Assembly: GCF_000004075.3 (NCBI RefSeq)
Contig: NW_022279523.1
Span: forward strand, 1 to 64,000
Length of the DNA: 64,000 nucleotides
From: Cucumis sativus
Lineage: Eukaryota > Streptophyta > Magnoliopsida > Cucurbitales > Cucurbitaceae
Direction: 5' to 3'
Positions 23,285-35,034 of this stretch are shown here, in pieces. A program made the translations under genes and the position numbers. Each line of letters opens with the position of its first letter. Within the stretch, counting starts at the first letter, position 1. Below the pieces are notes generated by a model that was not told where the DNA came from, searched no databases, and saw only the letters and a list, made by a program, of their open reading frames with translations.

Positions 23285-23296
23285 TGGTATCAGAGC
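23285..23296 (+). promoter_or_regulatory. primer-binding site, initiator-Met tRNA
   Basis: TGGTATCAGAGC, complementary to the 3' end of plant initiator methionine tRNA, 2 bp after the LTR. The untranslated leader then runs to the ATG at 23519. Confidence 0.92.
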
Positions 23297-23518
23297 CTAA
23301 GTTTTAGGTTCTGTAGACTTACTTACGATGTAAGTCTATGTTTTATGTCCCTTTGCCTAACGCGACCCTTCGTCTCTCGTCAGGTATGCTTTATGCTTAT
23401 ATGTATGGTTTATTTGCATGACTTTGCCTAAATTAAACTAGATTGCATGACGATAAAGACTTGCTTATGCTTATGATTAAGACTTTTTAAAGAGTGTTGT
23501 TGGTGGATAATAGGAATT

Positions 23519-24721
23519 ATGCCGCCAAAGAGAGGTGTACGTAGAGGAGGTCGTAGAGGCCGGGGTAGAGGAGCAGGTCGTAATCAACCTACTGAGGGTC
23601 AAGCTGAATAGCGAATTCCTACTGCACCCGTGACTCATGTTGAGTTTGCTGCACTGTCTGCTCACATGGAGCAGAGGTTCACGGAGCTTATGACGGCTAT
23701 AGCTCAGAACCAGCAGGCACCTGCAGTTCCACTTGCACCTGTGGTTCCCCCTGTAGCAGCAGCTCCACCTGCACCAGCAGCCCCTCCTGCGCAAGGATTG
23801 GCTGCACAACAGCCGTAGACATTACCGAACCAACTTTCTGCTGAGGCGAAACATTTGAGGGACTTTAGGAAATATGACCCTCAGACGTTTGATGGGTCAC
23901 TAGAGGATCCTACTAAAGCTGAGTTGGGGTTGTCCTCTGTGGAAATCATATTTAATTACATGAGATGTCCAGAGAAGCATAGAGTTCAGTGTGCTGCTTT
24001 TCTTCTGAGGGACAGAGGTATTATCTGGTGGAGAACTACGATGCGTATGCTAGGTGGAGATGTGAGACAGATTACCTGGGATCAGTTTAAAGACTGCTTC
24101 TATACCAAGTTTTTCTCGGCTAACCTTAGAGACGCCAAAAGCCAGGAATTCTTGGAATTGAAGCAAGGACATATGACAGTCGAGGAGTACGACCAGGAGT
24201 TTGATATGCTGTCGCGTTTTGCCCCTGAACTTGTTGGTAATGAGCAGGCTAAAGCTGATAGGTTCGTCAAAGGATTGAGAGATGAGATTAGAGGCTTTGT
24301 GCGAGCACTAAAGCCCACTACCCAGGCTGAAGCGCTGCGCCTGGCAATGGATATGAGCATTGGGAAGGATGAAATTCGGGCAAGGAGTTTTGATAAGGGA
24401 TCGTCGTCTGGTCAAAAGAGGAAAGCAGAGCAGAGAACTGTGGGAATTCCTTAGAGGAACTTGAGATCAGGCAATCCTTTTTGCAGTTTCCAGCAGAGTT
24501 CTGGTGGGGCAGGAGACACTACTCGAGAGAAGCCACTATGCAATACGTGTGGGAAACACCACCTGGGTCGTTGTTTGATGGGAACGAGAGTCTGTTATAA
24601 GTGCAAGCAAGAGGGACACATGGCTGATCGATGTCCCTTAAGATCTACTGGGGCTGGACAGAGCAGTCAGGGAGCGAAACCTCCACAGCGGGGTACAATC
24701 TTTGCCACTAATAGATCATAA
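23519..24721 (+). pseudogene. gag: gypsy gag, decayed
   Basis: Capsid-nucleocapsid region of a Ty3/gypsy chromovirus. It begins with a basic Arg/Gly-rich start at 23519 (MPPKRGVRRGGRRGRGRG). The capsid (Retrotrans_gag) part covers about 23855-24450 (FRKYDPQTFDGSLEDPTKAE, then QFKDCFYTKFFSANLRDAK). The nucleocapsid has a zinc knuckle C-Y-K-C-K-Q-E-G-H-M-A-D-R-C at about 24595-24636, preceded by a C-x2-C-x3-H-x4-C pattern. In-frame stops occur at 23609 (TAG), 23816 (TAG), 24452 (TAG) and 24719 (TAA). The last is probably also a mutation, because the frame continues straight into the protease, as expected of a single gag-pol frame. Confidence 0.93.
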
Positions 24722-25384
24722 GCACAGAAGGCCTGCACAGTGATGACAGGTACATTACCAGTGTTAGGGCATTTTGCCTTAACCTTGTTTGACTCGGGGT
24801 CTTCTCATTCATTTATTTCATCGCTTTTTGTGACGCATGCATGCTTAGAGATGGAACCCTTAGATTATGTTTTGTCAGTGTCTACACCGTCTGGAGAAAT
24901 TATGTTGTCTAAGGAAAAGACTAAAGCATGTGAAATTGAGATAGCTGGTCGTGTGCTGGACGTAACCTTGTTGGTATTAGATATGCGTGACTTTGATGTA
25001 ATTTTAGGTATGGATTGGCTAGCTACTAATCATGCTAGTATTGATTGCTCTCGTAAAGAGGTTGTGTTCAGTCCCCCTACCGAATCTAGCTTTAAATTCA
25101 AGGGGGTAGGAACAGTAGTACTGCCTAAAGTAATCTCAGCTATGAAAGCTAGTAAACTGCTCAACCAGGGTACCTGGAGTATTTTGGCAAGTGTGGTGGA
25201 TACTAGGGAAGATGAGACTTCCTTAACTTCAGAACCTGTGGTAAGAGAATACCCAGATGTGTTTCCAGAAGATCTTCCAGGACTACCGCCACATAGAGAG
25301 ATTGATTTTGCCATTGAGTTGGAGCCAGACACTACTCCCATTTCTAGAGCCCCTTATAGGATGGCTCCTGTCGAGTTGAAATAA
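24722..25384 (+). pseudogene. pol: gypsy protease region, decayed
   Basis: Aspartic protease of the gag-pol polyprotein, with the active-site motif LFDSGSSHSFIS at about 24788-24823 and the flap and second region with VILGMDWLATNHASIDC at about 24998-25048. It continues in the gag frame and leads into the RT connection (EYPDVFPEDLPGLPPHREI). It ends at a TAA at 25382, one codon before the sequence resumes with [17 protein letters not shown], so this stop is a substitution and not a natural end. Confidence 0.92.
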
Positions 25385-26748
25385 CTGAAGGTACAGTTAC
25401 AGGAGTTGCTTGACAAAGGCTTTATTCGACCTAGTGTGTCGCCTTGGGGTGCACCAGTAATTGTTTGTGAAGAAGAAGGATGGGTCGATGCGTCTTTGCA
25501 TTGACTATAGAGAGTTGAATAAAGTAACAATCAAGAACAGATATCCTTTACCTAGAATCGATGATTTGTTCGATCAGTTACAGGGAGCCACGGTGTTCTC
25601 TAAGATTGACTTACGGTCAGGTTATCACCAGTTGAGGATTAGAGACCGTGATATTCCTAAGACTGCTTTTCGTTCGAGGTACGGACATTATGAATTCATA
25701 GTAATGTCTTTTGGTTTGACTAATGCACCTGCAGTATTTATGGATTTGATGAACAGGGTGTTTAAGGATTTCTTAGACACTTTTGTGATAGTCTTCATTG
25801 ATGATATTTTGGTTTATTCAAAGACTGAGGCCGAACATGAGGAACACTTACATAAAGTGTTAGAGACTCTTCGAGTCAATAAACTTTATGCTAAATTCTC
25901 TAAGTGCGAATTTTGGTTGAAGCAGGTGGCTTTTCTTGGTCATGTGGTTTCCAGTGAGGGAGTTTCTGTAGACCCTGCAAAGATAGAAGCGGTTACCAGT
26001 TGGTCTCGACCCTCTACAGTTAGTGAGGTTCGTAGTTTTCTGGGTTTAGCAGGGTACTACCGGAGGTTTGTGGAGGATTTTTCACGTTTGGCTACTCCCT
26101 TGACTCAGTTGACAAGGAAGGGAACTCCGTTTGTTTGGAGTCCAGCTTGCGAGGATAGTTTTCAGAACCTTAAGCAAAGGTTAGTTACTGCACCGGTCCT
26201 TACAGTACCAGATGGATCCGGAAGTTTTGTGATTTACAGTGATGCTTCCAAGAAAGGACTGGGTTGTGTTTTGATGCAGAAAGGTAAGGTGGTTGCTTAT
26301 GCCTCTCGTCAGTTGAAGAGTCACGAGCAGAACTACCCCACACATGATTTGGAGTTGGCAGCAGTGGTTTTTGCATTGAAGATATGGAGACATTATTTGT
26401 ACGGTGAAAAGATACAAATCTTTACTGACCATAAGAGACCTGAAGTACTTCTTCACTCAGAAGGAGTTGAATATGAGACAGCGAAGGTGGCTCGAGTTGG
26501 TAAAGGATTATGACTGTGAGATATTGTACCATCCTGGTAAGGCGAATGTGGTGGCTGATGCTCTTAGTAGAAAAGTATCACATTCGGCAGCACTCATTAC
26601 TAAACAGGTACCATTACATCGAGACTTGGAGAGAGCTGAGATTGTAGTATCTGTGGGGAGAGTCACCTCACAGTTAGCTCAATTAACGGTGGCAACTGAC
26701 TCTGAGGCAGAAAGATTGTTGATGCTCAGAGTAATGATCCTTATTTGA
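25385..26748 (+). pseudogene. pol: gypsy reverse transcriptase and RNase H, decayed
   Basis: RT of Ty3/gypsy type: [15 protein letters not shown] (about 25477), [10 protein letters not shown], the catalytic box [10 protein letters not shown] at about 25790-25820 (FIDD for the usual YxDD), [11 protein letters not shown] and the thumb [17 protein letters not shown]. RNase H follows: [17 protein letters not shown] with the catalytic Asp, then the [21 protein letters not shown] region and a C-terminal [17 protein letters not shown]. Frameshifts occur at about 25458 (one extra base before FVKKKDG), about 26437 (after FTDHK) and about 26712. The motif residues themselves are kept, so decay is recent relative to loss of function. 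Confidence 0.94.
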
Positions 26749-28138
26749 TGGAAGAGACGTCGCCTTGTTGGAACAGAGCAGACTGATGAGTTCTCCATAT
26801 CCTCTGATGGTGGATTGATGTTTGAGAGACGTTTGTGTGTGCCAGCGAACAGTGCAGCTAAGATTGACTTACTAGATGAAGCCCATAATTCTTCATTTTC
26901 CATGCATCCTGGTAGTACGAAAATGTATCAGGATCTAAAACGATTTTATTGGTGGCGGAATATGAAAAGGGAAGTGGCGGAATTCGTTAGTAAGTGTCTA
27001 GTATGTCAGCAGGTTAAGGCACCTAGACAGAAACCAGCAGGTTTGTTACAACCTTTAAGTGTGCCAGAGTGGAAGTGGGAGAATGTGTCGATGGATTTTA
27101 TTTCAGGGCTGCCTAAGACCCTGAAGGGTTTCACAGTGATTTTTGGTTGTGTAGACAGGCTTACGAAATCGGCACATTTTGTACCAGGGAAATCCACTTA
27201 TACTACTAGTAAGTGGGCACAGTTGTATTTAACTGAGGTTGTGAGACTGCATGGAGTGCCTGTATCGATTGTTTCTGACAGGGATGCACGGTTTACTTCC
27301 AAGTTTTGGAAGGGACTTCAGACTGCTATGGGTACGAGATTAGATTTCAGTACAGCCTTTCATCCACAGACTGATGGTCAAACTGAACGTTTGAACCAAG
27401 TTTTAGAGGATATGCTACGAGCTTGTGTTCTAAGAGTTTCCAGGTAGTTGGGACTCTCATCTACATTTGATGGAGTTTGCTTATAACAACAGTTTCCAGG
27501 CTACCATCGGTATGACACCATTTGAGGCTTTGTATGGTAAATGTTGTAGAACCCCTATTTGTTGGAGTGAGGTTGGTGAACAGAGGTTGATGGGACCTAA
27601 ATTAGTTCGGTCTACTAATGAGGCTATTCAAAAGATTAGAGCACGTATGCAAACAGCGCAGAGTAGACAAAAGAGTTATGCAGATGTACGGCGAAAAGAC
27701 CTTAAGTTTGATGTGGGAGAAAAGGTATTCTTGAAGGTAGCACCTATGAAGGGTGTTATGCGTTTTGAGAAGAAAGGGAAGTTAAGTCCTCGTTTTGTTG
27801 GACCATTTGAGATCTTAGAGAGGGTTGGTGTTGTGGCGTATCGCTTGGCATTACCACCATCACTCTCTGCAGTCCATAATGTTTTCCATGTTTCGATGTT
27901 GTTGAGGAAGTATGTGGCCGATACATCTCATGTCGTGGACTATGAACCCTTGGAGATTGATGAGCATTTGAGCTATGTAGAACAACCTGTGGAGATTCTG
28001 GCTAGAGAGGTAAAGATGCTTCGTAATAGAAGCATTCCATTAGTAAAGGTTTTGTGGCGGAATCATCGAATTGAAGAGGCGACATGGGAGCGAGAAGAAG
28101 AGATGAGGACTCGTTATCCAGCGTTATTTCAGGATTAG
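26749..28138 (+). pseudogene. pol: gypsy integrase with chromodomain-like C-terminus, decayed
   Basis: HHCC zinc finger H..H (SFSMHPGSTKM) to C-L-V-C at about 26885-27006, then the DDE core: MDFISGLPK, SDRDARFTSKFWKGLQ and the Glu downstream in HPQTDGQTERLNQ. After a frameshift at about 27432 the frame resumes at 27467 with MEFAYNNSFQATIG, followed by the GPFEILERVGVVAYRLALP (GPY/F) module. The end (about 27980-28138) has the pattern PVEILAREVK ... LVKVLWRN ... EEATWERE, as in Tekay/Del-type chromoviruses that carry a C-terminal chromodomain. Another indel lies near 26757. The TAG at 28136 is likely the natural end, 13 bp before the polypurine tract. Confidence 0.92.
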
Positions 28139-28150
28139 AACTTTCGCCTT

Positions 28151-28163
28151 AAGGAGGAAAGAA
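28151..28163 (+). promoter_or_regulatory. polypurine tract
   Basis: AAGGAGGAAAGAA lies directly before the 3' LTR, the expected plus-strand primer for retroelement DNA synthesis. Confidence 0.9.
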
Positions 28164-30485
28164 TGTAACGCCCCAAACTCGAAGGTATTTTATTTTAAGA
28201 GATTTTTTCGATTTGTACCAGATTTATTGTTTTGAAGAAAATATGTTGAAGGGGGGAAAGAAGATTTGAAAATGTGATAATACAATTATATATATATTTA
28301 TTTATATATTTAGTTTTATTATTTAGTTTAAATAAAAGAAAAGAAAAAGAAATTTTATTATATATATATTTATTTATATTTTAGTTTTATTTTTATTATT
28401 TAAATAAAAGAAAAGAAAAAAGAAAATTTTTCCTTCCTTCTTCCTCCCGTGCGTCCTCCATCCCTTTCTCCTTCCCGTACCCTAGCATCCGCACATCCCT
28501 CTCTTCTCCGTTCACCCAGTCGGCCACACAAGCTGCCGGTCGTTTCTTCTTCTTCTTTCCGGTCGTCTTCCTTTTCTCCTTCGGATCGAAACCGTCGCGC
28601 CGTCGCTTGTGCTTCACCCTTGCAATTCGCCATAACCCAGATCCGTCGCTGCAACCGTCGGCCGGTTCGTTAAGTGTCGTACGCGTCACCTTGCAGCAGT
28701 CGTCCAGATCTGCGTCGCCGTGCCCATTGCTTTCCTCTCCATTCGTGAAGCCCTGCTGCGCAATCTCTGTCTCCGTCGAAGCCAAGCCCAGCCGCCGCCC
28801 GTTCCTTTCTCCTCCGTTTTCTGCACTGCCACGTGACTCTCCGACCGCGTCTGTCTTCACCTTCGTGAAGCCGTCGACGCATACATCTCGTGAAGTCATA
28901 CACGGATCCCAGTCGATCTCTTCCTAAATTACGTGTCCCCTATCAAGTCGACGTTCTTGTGCTCGTTGTAAGACGGAGTTACGATTTGAAGCCGATTTTC
29001 TTTTCCAGTTGAGTCGCATTCAGTGTTGCTCTATTTACAGCCGCTTGATTCGTTCTTGATTGTCATTTTTGCCTCGCCGTGAACCATTGGGCTCATATTT
29101 GGGTAAGAACAAGTTATGGTTTTTGTTGGTTTCTTGGTTTTTGTTGAATGCTGCCATTGGATTTAATTGTTGGCGAAATGCTTAATTCTTGAAGGTACAT
29201 CTTGATTCAGTGAGCGAATCCTTGATTTTCCAAAAGGTTGAAGTGGACTTGATTTTCCACTTCTTGGATAAGTTGTGGAATTTACATATTGGGTAATTTG
29301 AATGGTTGAAACTATTTAGAAAGATGTTGATTTTATGATTGATTATGTTTAGGATTTGATTCATTGGATTTAGTAGATTGAACAACTTGCATAAAAGTGA
29401 GGTAAGGGATTTTATTTTCTACTGGACTCACCTATGCTTTTAAATTGTAATGTTAGTCACCTCTGATTGAGTAAATGTGTTGAGACAATATATATATACG
29501 TATGAATGTAGGTTCGGTGTTGAATGTATACTGTGGATGACTGAAAATATATATATACACATGGATTGAAGTAGACTTGATGTTGAATGCATATTGTGAT
29601 TGTCTTGGAATATATATATATGTGTGTGGATGTAGACAGGACGACAATTGTAGATTGTGTTTGTATGAGATGCGGATGTGAACTTGTGATTGTCGTTTAG
29701 ACTGGGTGTACGTTATACTAAAGTATGACTGTGTGCTGGTGAACTGAGAGGCGTTATGACTATATAGTTTGATTGACTGACGTATTAGTATGTTACTGAC
29801 AGACATTGGGCTAAAGTGAGATAAGTTGACTGTTAGAACGTTGAGTGAAAGAACTTTATATTTTGAAGTAACTGAAAGATGGTACGAATGGATTGAGGGG
29901 AAAAATTGTTAGCTTTTATTGGGATGTGTGCCTTGTAGGTGTCCCACGGGATCACCAATTATTCTGCACCTTCGGGAGCATTAGACTGATATGTGTTTCT
30001 GCAGAACACTACACTGAAATGTACGTCCCTCGGGCGTTAGACTGAAATGTGCATCCTACGGGATCACAAGACTGCGACTGTACAGGGTGTCCCAATAGAA
30101 TGTTAACAATTTATTTTTCCCCTGACGGGACCAGTAGAGGGTCTCTTACTGGGTATTTTTATACTCACCCTTCTTATGTTTAATTTTCAGGCAAAGGTAA
30201 TAAAGGCGGCAAACCGGCGAGGGGCAGGAAGGAAGTGTGATTGCCATAGGAAATGTGTTATTTTGCTTCCGCTTATTGTTTTTTTTAGGTTTAAGACGTT
30301 GTATTGAAACTTAGCTTACAAACTTTTATTTGTAAATAGTACTTTTTTTAAGTTTTTGGAATATTTGAAAATCAGGCCTGACTTAAAGTTGTTTTTCAAT
30401 TGGCTTACATTTCATTTTGTATCAACCAAAGTCTTTTGTCAAAAATTAACGACCTCGACTTACCTAGAAAAGTTGGGTCGTTACA
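28164..30485 (+). mobile_element. gypsy 3' LTR (2322 bp)
   Basis: TGTAACGCCCC...GGGTCGTTACA, TG..CA. Followed by GTTGG (30486-30490), the same 5 bp that flank the solo LTR at 19425-21876. It contains the GC-rich island (28440-28910), the hairpin array (about 29940-30080) and the 3'-terminal stem (TAACGACC near 30447 and GGTCGTTA at 30477-30484). Together with 22935-28163 it forms a 5'-truncated element. Confidence 0.94.
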
Positions 30486-31547
30486 GTTGGTCTTTGTTTT
30501 TGTCACTTTCTCAAATAATAAAGTATGTGTTCTATGGACTTAATTATTATAACTTATTTTGCCATTTTCGCAAGTGTCCCTTAATTGTAATACATGTATA
30601 TGTGACATAATCTAATCAAACTAACTCATAAATGGACTTAATCGATCTCATGGACCACAAATTCTTCAATTACTTGCAAATTTGGTGAGTTCCTTCAAAC
30701 GGTGGGCGAAGAGCTTAATTTTGAGAGAGAGAAAAGTCGTGAAGAGTATTTGCGAGAGAGGGGGGAACGTCGCCAGAGAGCATTTGCGAGAGAGCTAAAG
30801 ACAGTGACGATGTGGGATGAAGTAAGGTTTTTTTCGGTCATTGTTCACAAGTGGGATGAAAGCTTCGAATTATTTGTTTTAAATCAAAAAGCGTATGATT
30901 GAAGGAAAACATTGATTTTTTATTAGGGTAATTTTTAATGACACATAATTTATGCCATTATTTACAATGCGAAAATTTTGTCAAGAAAACTCAATTTGTG
31001 TCACAAAAAATTTTGTATTTTTATTTTTAACGACACATTTTATTCCCTCATATCCCTTTTTCTTGATTTCAAGTGTCATTAAAACTTATATTTCTAAATA
31101 AATTTATTCGACGAAAGTGGCTAGATTGGTGGGTTTGACGGCGAAGGCTTGTTGTGTGGAGCAACGACAACAGTGGTTGGAGTGTGGAATCGACGACGGC
31201 AAGTGGCAAAAAATTGGAGGGCAAGGGTTCTTCATAACGACTCGGTAGCCCACTTCGAACTTTTTTGAAATTTGAGGTTTTTTCATTTGAAAATTTTTTT
31301 AATGACAAAAAAATTGTTAATTAATGACGCAAAAATTGTTTTGAAATAAATTAAATTGTGTCAATATGATTGTTTTAAGAAATAATCCATATTTTTATTT
31401 TCAACAACACAATGTACCTCATCCCACCTCTTTTTTCTTTTATTTTCAACGACACAATGTCTTGATTAAAATCCATTTTTCTAGTAGTGACTGAAAAAAA
31501 AACTGGACAAAATCATAATATCTTTGATAATTAAATCACCAGTTGGT
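30486..31547 (+). repeat. right flank of the element, original copy
   Basis: Same sequence as 21877-22934, then continuing with unrelated single-copy sequence. It includes the 3' part of the 255-bp tandem unit, a GAGAGAG-rich stretch at 30722-30800 and a CACTA-type terminus CTAGTAGTG at 31481-31489. Its only longer frames are on repeat sequence and are not called as genes. Confidence 0.85.
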
Positions 31548-33060
31548 TTGAACATATATAATCTTGGATCTATTCTATTATGATATGACCATGGTACATC
31601 ATGAACATACATTGACTAAAAAACTTAAATTGATGAGTGAATGTAATAAATTTAATATTAATTATATGATCAATACTTTACACATGTATATTGGTATATC
31701 AGTCAATAACAGTAGTAAGACAAATTATAAAATATAAGGGATAAAAGTCCTACACATGCATGTATGGTATACTCTCTTGATAGCAAAATGCATTTATGTC
31801 AACTCATGTTTGAATGCATTTATGTAGGAAATTCAATAAAATAATTAAGAAACCTTGCAATATGTGAGAGATATACGAACTTCAAACAAATTTTACAAGT
31901 TTCAGCAAAAATTTTCAAACAACTTTTAAAGTTTAAGCAAAAAGTAACCGTAGGTAGGAAGGGGAGCAAAAGTGGGGTCTCGAATTAATTCTGAAAAATT
32001 AGTAGGCTTTCAAAATTTAGGTTCTAGAAGTAGAATTATTGCAGAAAAATAAATAATTGCATCATTCAAATTGAATCAAACATATCAGGATGTTATATTC
32101 TCCACAACGTATAATGGAGTATAAACATAAAGTTTCTATATACAAAGCTATGTATCTCTACCCTTGACTTCTCTTTCTCTCTTTCTACCTTTTTTATCCT
32201 TTCTTTCTCCCATTCACTCAATACACTTGCAAGAACCTTCATTTTTTTTGTATTTAAATTTTCTTGGCACCATCCTTTTTTTAATTATCAAGGCTTTGTT
32301 ATTGTGTACCAGTATTGTGTCGTGCCTCCTTCACTTCTCATCATCATTTTCATGTCACATCTCTACCTTGTCAATTTTCGTTTTTCACTCAGCTTTCTTT
32401 CTTCTTTTGTCTTCACTACTTTCTTCGCTCCTTCTTCTCAAGCTCTAACTTTTGCTATTATCAACCAGTCTCAAATGACCATTGGAAAACCTATCGCCCA
32501 CTGAGAGGCAGCCAATATAGTAATGCCTCTAATGATAAACTCCAATGAAATCAAAAGTTCTTCTTTAAGATTTGGAAAAATATATTAGATAAACTCGGAC
32601 GTGGTGAACGCGGTGAACGCAGACGTGGTGAACGCGGACGGACGGACGGTGAACACGGCAGAAGTTAGAGATCCTCAGAGAGAACTTGGCATTTTCGAAT
32701 GCGGTAGAGACAAGTCTAGGGCTTCGAAGGATTCTTCTTTCTATCCAAACAGTCCAAAGTAAGCCAGTTATGGAGGGAGGAATACACATTAGAGAGCTCA
32801 GTTATGGATGGAGGAATACACAACTTTTTCTCATGGTCATTTTCCTCGTGGGCATTCTCTTCATGTTTCTTCTTATTCCGACTAAAATACAAGCACAAAT
32901 TATTCTTCGCCTTCGTATAGGTTTGTTTGAAGAAGATTAAAAAAGTCCTTAATTTATCTCGACACTTCCAAAACCAGAATATAATACCCGTGCTACATAA
33001 ATCCCTCTTTCCAAATAGTCGAACATGAACTATCCATGCATATCTTGGAATAAACAAGAG
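31548..33060. other. no confident gene; unassigned sequence with small GTGAACGCGG repeats
   Basis: AT-rich up to 32160, then C/T-rich to about 32450. At 32590-32660 are repeats of GGTGAACGCGGACG type, similar in flavour to 45340-45590 near a CACTA end, and at 32767-32822 a ~45-bp partial duplication (TTATGGA.GGAGGAATACACA). Frames of 84 and 113 codons on opposite strands overlap here and neither has a domain that I know. Confidence 0.35.
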
Positions 33061-33803
33061 AAACCCTAACTAAACCCAAATAGAAAATACGTTGCAATCT
33101 AAAATATACTTAAAGAAACAAAAAGAAGTTTTAATGCTGTGGGTTTTTTACTGATCTTCTTCAACAACAAAATAACTCAACGCCACACTTCAATTTTTCC
33201 TTCCACGAATTGGGCTTTTAAAGAGTTTTCACCACGAATTTATCTTTTTTGGTTCGACAAGTAACAACATGTGAATCCCCAAATGCAAGGTTTTATTAAA
33301 AATTTAAAATATAATTTTTTTAAAAAAATTATAATACCTAAAAATATATTTTTTTTATATTTATAACCTAATTTTCTGTCATTGCATACTTGAGAGAAAT
33401 ATATTTTTCAATTAGCATAATAACCTTTATATAGTAAATTAAATTTGTAGAATGAGAAAAGACCTTAGATCCAAAAAAGTTATTTATTTATTATTGGAGT
33501 GAATTGTCTAATTAATGTAGTTAATGGATGGTTTTGTAACCATAAAAAAATAATGAAAATAATTTTCTAAAAGAATGAATGAAAATTTGGAAAGTTAAAA
33601 GGTTTTAGGAATTAAAAAAAAGGGTGTAACATTATAAAAGACTACCAAATATACTGTAAGAGACATGCATTAAAGGAGCTGAGGCATGCATACTACCAAA
33701 TATACTATAAATAAACCAGAATTCTTTTTTAAGAAATTAAACAACTAATTAAATATAAAGAAGAAAGATTAGAAAATGAATGATCAAACAAACTATGACT
33801 CAT
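33061..33803. other. AT-rich stretch with no gene seen
   Basis: Runs of A and T and a short repeated phrase, ACTACCAAATATACT, at about 33644 and 33691. No element end or exon recognised. Confidence 0.4.
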
Positions 33804-35034
33804 TTATTTTTGACAGGTTCGGCCAGTATCACCTAACAATTCATTTTCACCAAGAGAATAAACATGAGTAGCCTTGGAATCAAGTTCCTCCGATAAAAGC
33901 CACGGAGTTGATGGGTTAGAGACAGAACCAGAATTTGAGTTCAACGATGTGGATGCAAAATTTTGAAACTAGCAGCAACATGAAGTTAAGACAACGAATT
34001 ATTTTCAATATAGAAAGGCTAATTGTAAGAAGTTGTTAATGAAGTGTCCAAATGCATTATGGTAATATTGGGTGCAGAATGTTTGGAAGTTTTATCCGTG
34101 TGCTGTGTGAAGCACCACAGAGTTGAAGCATATGAAACCTGTGTTTATCTGACAAAAAATAGTGTCATGATCATTGCCTTTCCATTCCATAAATTTATGG
34201 ATAGCAGAAGAAAGAGAACTCTCAACACTTGAATCACCATATAGCACTCTACATCCAGGTGGTGCCTTGATTTTTGAAGATTTAGTTAAAAGCAGTGATA
34301 AAATTGGTACAGAAATTACAGTGCATTTCTCGATATGCAACAACATTAAGAGCAACTTAAAGACAACAATCATCAAGAAATCTAGTATTTAAAATGTACA
34401 AAGAGCAGTAGTAAACATATGTATTTTATGGCTGACTTTATCCATAATAAATGTTGGATTAAATCATCAAAATAAAACACAAATAGATAATTATCGAGTT
34501 TTTCAATGGAGGATAGAGAGGAAGACATGCATGCACAACTACTAGATCTATATGGTGCCAGACTGCCAGTAAAAATTTAAAGACACACATGACAACATTA
34601 TTTTGGATGAAGTTCTAATATTGCAACCATGGAGGAAAAATCAGCAAATCTTAAATAGATGTAGTAGTCCAAATGATAAAAGTTTGTCTCAAGATAATAT
34701 TTTAGTAACTGCAGATGCATTGTGTTGAACCTAACCTCTTGTGTTTCACGGTAATGAACAAGGACAATGTGTTCAAAGGTCCTGAACAAAAAGCAGAAGA
34801 AAGTCATAAATTATATAAGTAGAACACGATATACTGCCACTGTCTAATTTCATTTTTCTTTGCTTGTGGCATGATGGGGATAGACCCCACTGAAACAACT
34901 GGTAGCAAGCAATTTAACAATTTTCTTTCAACCATAACATACTTATCTAGGAGCCAATAACACCGGCGAACAAAGGTTGGGCTATCTAGTCCATGGGCAT
35001 AGTATACATGTAATCTTTCTACATTACCAACATG
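33804..35034 (-). pseudogene. CAMTA-type transcription factor fragment (part of CG-1 domain)
   Basis: Three minus-strand exons. Exon 35034-34943 reads HVGNVERLHVYYAHG then SPTFVRRCYWLLDK and ends AA|GTATGT. Exon 34781-34736 reads TFEHIVLVHYRETQE and ends GAG|GTTAGG. Exon 33968-33804 reads FQNFAS...SNSGS then STPWLLSEELDS and reaches a TAA. All junctions are in phase and have AG acceptors. This is the C-terminal half of the CG-1 DNA-binding domain and the start of the following linker of plant calmodulin-binding transcription activators. The first half of CG-1, the IPT/TIG domain, ankyrin repeats and IQ motifs are not seen on either side, so this is a gene fragment. A gypsy gag piece and its LTR lie just upstream at 35853-36817. 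Which CAMTA paralogue it comes from cannot be told here. Confidence 0.85.

Noticed and set aside
34092..34376. 94-codon minus-strand frame between CAMTA exons
   Set aside because: It lies in the intron between exons at 34736 and 33968. It has no splice sites fitting the gene phase and no family resemblance.
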